Assembly: GCA_015039465.1 (NCBI GenBank) | Contig: MU130381.1 | Coordinates: 529,807 to 593,806 of the forward strand | Reading direction: 5' to 3' | Length of the DNA stretch: 64,000 nucleotides | DNA from: Phlegmacium glaucopus | Lineage: Eukaryota > Basidiomycota > Agaricomycetes > Agaricales > Cortinariaceae | Part shown: positions 55,875 to 64,000 of the stretch, piece after piece | Position numbering within the stretch: the stretch's first letter is position 1 | Layout of the letters: each line of letters begins with the position of its first letter | Made by a program: the position numbers and the translations under genes | Notes under the pieces: model-generated | The model's input: the letters and a program-made list of their open reading frames with translations, nothing else | What the model was told of the DNA's origin: nothing | Databases searched by the model: none

Positions 55875-57160
55875 TTATTCTCGTTTCTGTGTCAACCCCC
55901 AAGCACCCCACGTCGTACTTGAATCAGAGTTTTCTAAGAATAATCCCCAAGTAATAGCATAATGGACCAGGACCAAGTCAAGTTCTTCTATCTCGTCCAA
56001 GAACTCTAACTTGGAAATTCTACCAAAGATATCAATCAGTGCGATGCCTTGCGTAGCCAATGTCATATGAGTACCTCTCAAGCTCTGAGGTTTCAATGTA
56101 CGCTCGTCTGATCTCTTTAAGTGTGAGAGCGCGAGCGGCAGTGAAACCAACACTTAAAAATCTGCTTGTAAGACTCTGTTCATCTGGATAAGGCTCTACG
56201 CCTGGTATGGAGATATTCCTCTCCTAGATATACCGTTATTGCAAAGCACTGGGTATATGAGAAACGATTGGGGAGGCTATACCTTCAGATTGTTGACCAT
56301 GACGCGTCCAAATGAATCATTGAGACCGAACATTTCATATACTACACATCCTAAAACTCCGGTTGGACTTCTTTGGATGAATTTGATAAACCAATCAAGA
56401 AGGCGCGATGAGGCAGATGGAGATATGTAGGCAAGGACGCATTCGAAGAGAAGCAAGGTAGGCAATGAGGGATCAAGAATTGAACTTTGTGCAGCAGCTT
56501 CTATCGAAGGGGAAAGCATAGGTTCAAGTACCTCTGAAGGTGGGAGTCGAAGGTCTGCGGGAAGAAGATGATATCTTTGTGAATGCAAAGCAGTTCCGCC
56601 CTGCGCTACACCATTAAGCATAGCCAACAAACGGGCTTGCAGCTTGGCTCACCCAAAGAGACCTTACTAGCGTCTCCGAGACTGCTCATGAGTTCCTTGT
56701 GCTTTCGAATTGCCATGGCTTTCTTGGTCGTAATTTCTGGGAAGTCAATTTCAACAAATTTTTGCAGATTGTCATTGAGAGGGCCAGCCTATCAAGGGAA
56801 CAACCCCATTTAACTAAGAGTTTTTTTGGAGAAAGTAATATACGATTAACGTGCCGCGATGCGCCAGAACCTCGTGTCACTTCCTGAACCGAGGCTCACA
56901 ATTTGACAACGTTGACCCGCCGCCGCTGAGCTCTGCAGCCATTGATCAACTAGGGTGTCTATCCCTGCAGATCTAACATATGTGCCAACATTGATAAGTG
57001 GCGGGCGGGGAGGAAGTAAATGGGCACGAGGGACTAGAAATTTTACGAAGGGATCGTTTAAATATTGTTTTTGAACGGCAGATAGTCTTGCTGTAGCCGC
57101 ATCGTTGTCTGTTGCGCGTATTGACGCGTCCCCAGATTGTGTAGCGGAAGGAGGGAACAT
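55875..57160 (-). CDS. PPM1: leucine carboxyl methyltransferase 1 (PP2A methyltransferase)
   Basis: Five exons on the minus strand: 56855-57160, 56663-56788, 56283-56600, 56075-56223, 55875-56019, giving 347 aa. Methylates the C-terminal leucine of the PP2A catalytic subunit using S-adenosylmethionine and so controls PP2A holoenzyme assembly. Motifs: INVGTYVRSAGIDTLVDQWL, SAM-binding CQIVSLGSGSDTRFWRIA, FVEIDFPEITTKKAMAIRKH, YHLLPADLRLPPSEVLEP, PTLLLFECVLAYISPSASSR, C-terminal ITWGLFLENS and TWGAWGLTQKR. Intron 1 is best read as GC-AG (GCG|gcacgt), giving FWRIAAGPLNDNL; no GT donor keeps the frame. Its ATG lies only 34 bp after the stop codon of the upstream nuclease-helicase gene on the same strand. 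Confidence 0.9.
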
Positions 57161-57194
57161 TTTTGCTTATCAATCAATTTACATCATATTTATT

Positions 57195-60100
57195 TTATAA
57201 TAGATGATCAACATTAAGAGGTATATCATAAGACCACGCTCTTTTCTCGAAGGCCTTTAAGAATGCATACCCTTTAGCAGTTTCTTCATTGACAAGAACT
57301 TTCATCGATGGGCATAGGACCGCTTTAGAACTGATCAGGATACAGAGGGTTTTGGCACGACTTATTGCTACGTTTAGGCGCCTGCGCTCCAGGAGAAATC
57401 CCAGATCAGCCGTCGACTCGGAAGTATATGGTAGGGAGAACAAGCAGATGACAAAGGCTGCCTCTGAGCCTATTTGGACAAGCGAATTTAGTTAAGAAGA
57501 ATGTACCGCTCCCAGAATTGAACTTACCTTGGAGGCGTTCTATAGTGTCGACTGTGACTTTGCCCTGCTCAATCTGAGGACCATGCTGCAGACGCCCAAA
57601 TGCATGTTCCAAGAGGTTATCGTCGGGTTTCACTCTGGAAAGGGCGGCTTTCACGGCTTCACGTTGGATTCGATGGGGTGTAGCCACAAAAATGTCATCA
57701 TCTGGGGAACACCTCTGCAATGAGGCCACTAACGCCGCCGCAAGAGCCGCTTCACGATTTACGTGGAGTTCATATGCGATATGGTCTGTAGTCGAAGACC
57801 ATGTTCTCAAGCGTACAAGGGCAAGCGAAACGGGACGATGTAAGGACGAGCCGTTAAGGGTGCTGTCTAGTTTGTTTTCTGTGCTTGCTGTTTCAACCTC
57901 TGGACCGGTCAGCACACTTTGCGGACGCCTATACATTACATCAGAGAGTGCGGTCAGGAAGTTCTGGACAGGCCCCAGGATTTTCGGTTCAATCCCAAAC
58001 TCTTTGTTCCGATCACTAGCAACCAGACTCAGAGCTGCTGCTAATTGACGAGCTTGCACTTTCTGTGGTTTAAACCGGCGAGAGTATATTGTTGAAACAA
58101 ATTCTCCCAAGTCAGGATTCAATCTTGTATCCTGTAAGCATGAGGATTGGATTTCCAGGTTAATTTTACATACCGAAAGTTTTCCGTCAACTGAACTACG
58201 GTGTCATGAAAAGGCGGAGTCTCTTCGTCATCTGCGGGACTTGGCGATGGATGCATTGGTTGATCACCATTCCTCAAAGATTGGGCAGTCGTTGAAAACA
58301 TGAGGCAGTCTAAAACCGATCCGAAAAGCGCATTGGACTGCAACTGAGGATATTGTCCGCTCAGAATTGGTGCAAGTTGTTCCGAATCCCCAGCAATCAC
58401 AATCCTTCCGTTGGGGCTGAGAGAACGTACTACAAGGGACACCGCACCCAAAGATATTTGACCAGCTTCGTCAATGATAACGCAGTCCACTTCCATTGGG
58501 TTACTTTTAGTAAAATTATAAAGCTGGAGGCGGTGTAAGACTAATTTCTTGGTTAAAAGGATTAAGCTTACCTGGTAAATAGTGCCGACATATATTTGAA
58601 TTGAAGACCCCTCTCTTTGCGGCGGTGGGTGGCGACTTGTTGTTACAACTTCAACTTTGACATCGCGAAGCCATTGGGTTGGCAGGGAATCAATGCTGCG
58701 ATAGGCATCCATAAGCCTCAGTAGTTTACTCCTACAGGCTTCGATGGCTGCATAAGTGATGGCGGTTATGAAAATGATTTTGGTCTTGTTATCGCCGTGC
58801 CTACGCTGTACTTCTAGAAGACGCAAGAGTGACAATGCTATTGTATACGTCTTGCCAGTTCCTGACAGATCTGGTCAGAAACTCATTGAACTATCGGTAG
58901 GAAAGGGATATATGCACCTGGAGGGCCCCAGATGACAGACAGACGGTTGGACAGTATCCTTTGAGTAGCCCGATGTTGAGAAGCTTTCAAGATAAGTGAT
59001 CCCGCAATCTCATTGTTCAAATCCTTCAAATCGTGAAAAAGTTTCTGAATGCCGTTTTCTGTCTTGAGGTATTCTTTGGCCATATGTATACTTTCGAAGG
59101 AATTTGGATCTAAAATGAGTTGTAAAAAGGGTACATTATGATGGACAGTTTGTTCTTCGTCGTAGTAGAGATCTTCGGTTTGAGAGCCCCAGCGTAGGTC
59201 CAAATCGAAAAGTGCTGATAAGATCTTCGTAGTGTTGAAATCGACAAGACGAGATGATAAGCGATATATGGCGCCCTCCTCGAATTGTATATCGGATGTT
59301 CCCCAAGTTCGTAAAACAATCAATGTCTCGTGGCTGCTTTTGTCTGTCAAAATGTTGCGTACGTCAGCGAGGAGAACTTCTCGCTGAACTCTGGGACTCT
59401 GCCGAAGCCAGTTAGGTTTAGTGAACCTGTCAAATGATGGAAAGACTAAGCCTGAGACGCCAAGGTCATCAAACAAGGCTTCAGCAGGAATGTTGTCGTA
59501 ATAACCTTCCAATGTCGATGACTGCGTCGTATCCGGGACCAAGAGCTTGTCGTATAATGCCATGTCTCTATCAGTCGGCGGGACTTCGACAGCCCCAGAC
59601 AACAAGCGAAATTCATGGTCCGTCCCTCCCTCACCAGGCCTTGCTCTGCGATATTCAAGTACTGGCGCCTCCGGACAGCCATCGATTCGAGATCGCCATA
59701 AGTCTGTAAGTCTGGCCAGCACTTCGAACTTATGTGTATATGGCATTAGATATCTATGGGCATACCAAGACGACTGCATTTCACGAACCTGTTGCATGAA
59801 GAATAACTTCCGTAAATGCGGCTCCGTACAAATGTCCAAGAATCCCGTGGAGAGTTCTCGCCCTTTGTTCACAAAAAGAGAGTGGCCAGTAGGAGATGCA
59901 GCGTGAACTCTTAGGCTTTGAAGAACAGAGTAGATGGATTGGTTTCGGTGGGCGAGAAGATCCACAAGTGATCCATCCGAGTCGCTAGCCACTTTCGTGT
60001 ACGCCATAAAAATTTGTTCATCACTAGGACAGTCACCAGCAGATGACAACAATATAGATGTGCATTCAGGCAGGTTCCAGTAACCAGGTAGAGGCATAGC

Positions 60101-61917
60101 AAGTTGACGTTCGATCTCCCTTTTCAAGATTACTACACGCTGTAGCTGACCGAGCTCTTTCTGCCGATCCTCTGTTCCGGTGGACTCATCTCGAAGCCTT
60201 CGAGTCTCATTATCAACACGTTTACGCAGATCTTCGACCGTTCCTTCTGTAGGAAGTTCCATACGCTCCAGACAGGCTTGATATTCTGCTTTAGTCCGCC
60301 TTCCTTTCCCCAAAAAGGCGAGGAGAGCGCCAGAAAGCACGAGCGGTTGAAAAGTAGTTTGTAGAAGAGAGGCACCCTGTGCTAGAGTACCGATACAGAC
60401 GCGAATGTCATCGATGTTGGTAGATGACAATAGAGCTGAGTTGATGATATGAGATTGGAGGAGGCTTTGTTCGCCAGTTGACCACACGTAGAACTGGGTG
60501 GTAGATGTATGTTGCAAGGTCTTGATGGCCCGTATGAGAGTTGCAAGCCTTGGGATGAGTTCCTTTTCAAAGCCATAGACGAAAGAGGGAAGATCAGGTT
60601 GTTGTGGATGCGTGGTCAAATAGAAAAATGCTCCTCCCGGGTTCGGGGAAGAAGGATCATGTACGAGAGAGATGACGACTGCAATATCTTCCCGACTAGG
60701 ACATGTATAATTCAGACGCGGGATGACCTTTAGTAGTTGGACGTGTGGTGAGCGACTACGAACATGACAAGGCACCTATGAGCTTACTTGGATCGCATTT
60801 TCTCTCGCTGCTTCGACCAATGGACTCAATATCGGACCTCTTTTCATGCGCTTTTTGGGAATTGCGAGTATTTGTTTACTCTTTTTGATGAGGGCTGGGG
60901 ATCTTCTCGAAATGATGTCAAGCTTACGAGGGTTTGCGAAGAGGTCGTGGAGCTGCTCGATATCTGTCAAATTTTCGTCTGAATTAAACGGAGCAGATAC
61001 ATGAGAAAGCCGCAAGAGGTCTTTCAAGACTCTCGCATCGTCTATAGAAATGTTTGGCATACTTCCTAATCCACCTTCTTTCTGGACTCGAGATCTGCAT
61101 TCAGGTTCATACTTACAAGAATGGCATAATGGATTGTAATGCCACTTGACTTGTTCGTATGGTTGACTTAGAAGTCTGGGTAGCTTCTCGAACAGAAAGG
61201 TATCGAAAGCAGGTGCCAAAAGTGAAATGGAGAGGGGTTTGATATCTTCGAAGGAGGGTGTAATTGTATGGAAACCGTCTTTTGGTGGCAACCAGATCCC
61301 TGCAGAATCATCGGCGTGATGAAATGGATGTCCGAGCAAATACTTCAAGCACAAGGTGTAAAAGTAGATTTGGATATGGTGCGAGGTCTGAAAAAAAGTT
61401 TGCAGATGAGAAAGCTATTCATTTGACGATAAATAGGGCCAAGGAGGACCTTGACATGTTTGGAAGCCTTCGCATCTAAAACTCTCCATCCAATAACTCC
61501 ATCTTTAGTTCGCTTGATTTCAAGCAGGTCTGGTTTAGCCAAGCCGAAGTTGAACGGTTCAGTCCGAGCACGAGCAAACATTTCAGCCAACTTGGCTTGG
61601 GGTGGCCAAAAGTTCAGACCAGTTATGAAAAAATGGATTCTATCATCAGCCTGAATATTTTCAAGCAAGCTGCTAGCTTCAAGGGGCATTGAAGGTACTT
61701 TCAAGAGTAACTTTGAACGATCAAGCCACGAGTAGAGTGAAGACTCCCAATCCAACCCTCGTTTGTACTGGGCTTTAGTTAACTCTGAAGGACTTGAAGT
61801 GCCTGTGTCTGTTGTATTCTGACTTGCACCGTTGTAGACATTGTGAATGTAAAGGTCGCAATTCAAATGCTGATAAACAGCGAGATTTGTAGCCGAGAGA
61901 GAATGTTTTCCGTCCAT
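57195..61917 (-). CDS. RecB-like nuclease fused to Upf1-like superfamily 1 helicase
   Basis: Seven exons on the minus strand: 61450-61917, 60788-61387, 58918-60727, 58572-58861, 58174-58523, 57528-58123, 57195-57469, giving 1462 aa. The N-terminal ~270 residues have a PD-(D/E)xK nuclease pattern (KPDLLE with Asp130, RVLDAKAS with Asp148 and Lys150, then HHIQIYFY) as in the TM0106 RecB-like family. Four cysteines, Cys20 and Cys244-x2-Cys247-x5-Cys253 (PLCHSCKYEPECR), resemble the Fe-S cluster arrangement of Cas4, AddB and Dna2 nucleases. The C-terminal SF1B helicase has Walker A GPPGTGKT (957-964), DEAG (about 1074-1077), GDSEQLAP, LTENFRLNPDLGEF, and motifs V/VI VTVDTIERLQGSEAAFVICL and FLLERRRLNVAISRAKTL. 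The middle (about 357-950) has few known motifs. Probable role in nucleic-acid processing, perhaps akin to Dna2, but substrate and compartment are unknown. Confidence 0.88.
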
Positions 61918-62067
61918 TTCATAAGATGAAGAGAGAGTGGCATTGCGTTGAACCTTTTATACGTGATCGAGTCCGAGTCAGAACAAGATCCAGTGCCAAA
62001 TATAGAAGAAATTTCTCAGACCCTTGACTCCCACAGCTGTCAGCGTCGTCTCTTGAGCTCCCCAGTC
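61918..62067. promoter_or_regulatory. bidirectional promoter region, helicase / F-box gene
   Basis: 150 bp between the divergent ATGs at 61917 (minus) and 62068 (plus). An open frame runs through from 61948 in the F-box direction but has no ATG, so the later ATG is used. Confidence 0.5.
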
Positions 62068-63713
62068 ATGTCGTATCTGACTCGATCTACGTTTCCTCCA
62101 GAAATTTGGGGTCAGATACTCAAACATATACCCAAATCTCATCAACCACAGCTCCTACACGTTTCTTCACTTTTTCATGACATCGTCATCAAGTTTCTCT
62201 TTGCTTCGATCAAAATTTACTTCATTGGCGGTTCCAAAGGGTCAAGAATGCTCAACACAATGCACCTGGATTGGATGGAAGAAATAGCTGGAAAATTGAT
62301 GTGTAAGTCTTGGGAACTACTCAATCACATAGTCCAAGAACCCCGATTTGCAAATGTGGTGAAAAGCATCACGGTTATCGCTTTCTCCGACGGCTTATCT
62401 ATCTTTGAACGTTGTGAGTTTTACTTATCTCTTAACATAATGTGGCAATTGTTCTCATCCACCTCTCTATTTGGATGATATTAGTGGGTGTGGCCAGTTC
62501 ATTAAAGGCCCTTCCGAATCTCCATACCTTTCGTTGGATTGGGAATGGTCCTTCCTTCGATGATACTGTTGCGAAAAGTCTGCCTGTAAACCTAAAGGCG
62601 CTGGAGGTACAATCGTGAGTACTCCTTCTCTTCATTAAAGGATTTACAATTTACAATTTTTGGTCAGATTGTTCCCGATTTCTTCACTCATACATCTCCG
62701 ATCGATTACCACTTTGCGCCTTCCCATGCCATTCTTTTTTCCAGATGATGAGGAATGCCATGATGGTCTAGTCGAGGACGATGAAATAATGCAGACATGT
62801 ACCCTTATTGACGCCAGCACCGTTCTTGAAAATTTCTCATCCGCCATTCATACTTTGAGGATCATCACATTACAAGCTCCTCAAATGCCCATCCGGGTCT
62901 ACGATAGTCTGACGGAGCTGGAAATTTTCGCTACGGAGGCTTGTACAGAAGAACTCATTGGTTTGGATCTTGTCTTCCGCCACGCGACAGCACTTCAATC
63001 GTTTTCTTTGGTGGGATTGTTTTCACCCGATGTTTTTTCTTTCCTTCCAACCAATTCCTCCCGATCTCTACCTCGCCTTACTTCATTTCGACTTTCTCTA
63101 GAGTCTTTCGATTTCGATATACCAATTGGTCACGAGTGCCTCTGGGCATTATGCGAATTTCTTAAAGACCGACCTTTGCTAAGGAGGTTGTACATTCGAC
63201 TTCCTACAATGATTTGGAGTCAAGTACTTCCATTACTGCGAACTGTATCAGAGCTCGTTGGATTGGAGGTTTTAGGGCTACACACCGGAGAGGACCAGAT
63301 ACATGAAGAAAACATTGAAATAATTGCACAAGCCTTGTCTCTTAAATTGAAAGCGCTTCACCTCGCAATTAACTGGTGTGGTACCAATCTTTTGCCTTTG
63401 GTAAGAAATTTTCTTTTCTTTTCTTTTCTGACCCAAGAATTGACTTCCTCCACAGGTCGATGGGATCGCTCGCTTGCCCCACCTAACCTTCCTTCACTTC
63501 TATGGTGTTTCCGCCCGTTTACCCATACTGCTTGAAGATCTCGCTGCTGAAGGCAAAGGACTGCAGATGATTGGTCTTAACCGTGCGCTATGGAATATTG
63601 ATAGGGTAGGTTCAGAAATTATAACGGACAAATGGCCTCGATGGAAAATCAAGTTCTCCGTTGAAGAAGACTTCCTCTGTCCCGATGACGCCTGGCTCTT
63701 CAAGTACAACTAA
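62068..63713 (+). CDS. F-box-like protein with degenerate LRRs
   Basis: Four exons: 62068-62413, 62485-62614, 62668-63400, 63456-63713, giving 488 aa. It opens with MSYLTRSTFPPEIWGQILKH, an F-box-like helix, followed by QPQLLHVSSLFHDIVIKFLF. The rest shows leucine-spaced segments: LKALPNLHTFRWIGNGPSFD, LIHLRSITTLRLPMPFFFPD, YDSLTELEIFATEACTEELI, LLRRLYIRLP, LVGLEVLGLHTG, LPHLTFLHFYGVSARLPILL. Such proteins are expected to act as substrate receptors of SCF ubiquitin ligases, and agaricomycetes carry many of them. Compared with the F-box protein at 9296-10636 it has introns and no obvious sequence similarity beyond the fold. Substrate unknown. Confidence 0.8.
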
Positions 63714-64000
63714 CTGGTTTCATAGGAAAAGGTACATGAGAAGCAAGTGCGATGAGCGGCCCCTTCATCGGAGGTGCGTTTTTACTGACACGCTTTTCTC
63801 ATCTCTTTTTATAGTGCGATGTATCATGTATATGCAATGTCACTTTGGAATAGATTAATGACATATTTCAGGCGTCTAAAACCAGCCTTTTATATAGCTC
63901 GGGGTTTTACATTTTTGTATGAGACTAAAGTTATGGGAGGCTGATTCCAAGTTGATGAGGCAGATCTATGAGAGCATAGGCATCATCGTACGGGCATATA
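63714..64000. other. 3' flank of F-box gene
   Basis: 287 bp to the window edge. No gene, splice site or repeat could be supported. Confidence 0.5.

Overview
This window is nuclear DNA of a filamentous basidiomycete, most likely an agaricomycete (mushroom-type) fungus. Evidence: dense introns of about 50-65 nt with GT/GC donors and AG acceptors, branch sites of the CTAAC/CTGAC type, and protein families typical of these fungi (arrestin-related adaptor, cupredoxin-like secreted protein, F-box/LRR proteins, CSC1-like channel). No rRNA, CRISPR array or convincing tRNA was seen. I built spliced models by hand for 20 genes. The reading frame closes across every junction in each multi-exon model, which is the main support for the exon borders. 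Layout: 1-21 kb is a gene-rich arm: a decayed TIM22 fragment at the edge, a 4-TM membrane protein, TIM22, an arrestin-related adaptor, a cupredoxin-like secreted protein, an F-box protein, N-acetylglucosamine-6-phosphate deacetylase, a bZIP factor with a possible membrane segment, and an MFS anion permease. From about 22.3 to 37.2 kb lies an AT-rich island, poor in CG dinucleotides by eye. It has no intact gene that I can defend. It is built of nested mobile-element debris: two solo LTRs with perfect 5-bp target duplications, a hAT-type MITE with a perfect 8-bp duplication, a 2.1-kb foldback element with about 760-bp arms, three copies of one dispersed repeat, a 1.5-kb element with terminal inverted repeats, a small MITE, a minisatellite, and a broken transposon-type helicase. 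A similar sequence of about 50 bp lies in opposite orientation at both borders of the island. From 37.4 to 64 kb comes a second compact gene-rich arm: NMNAT, DNA polymerase X (POL4 type), glutaryl-CoA dehydrogenase, ribosomal protein eL33, two probable mitochondrial proteins, an NFKBIL1-like protein, a CSC1/OSCA-like channel, an isocitrate lyase/PEP-mutase family enzyme, a PP2A leucine carboxyl methyltransferase, a large RecB-like nuclease plus Upf1-like helicase fusion, and another F-box protein. The genes do not form one pathway. Recurrent themes are mitochondrial functions (TIM22, GCDH, two putative mitochondrial proteins), nutrient use (NagA, MFS permease, arrestin, PEP-mutase family) and nucleic-acid metabolism (POL4, nuclease-helicase). 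Across about 111 introns I infer five GC-AG introns and three internal microexons of 8-10 nt. These gene-structure features, the IR-bordered island, and the nuclease-helicase with a Cas4/Dna2-like cysteine pattern are the main points for a second look. All family assignments come from reading the translations; no database search was run.
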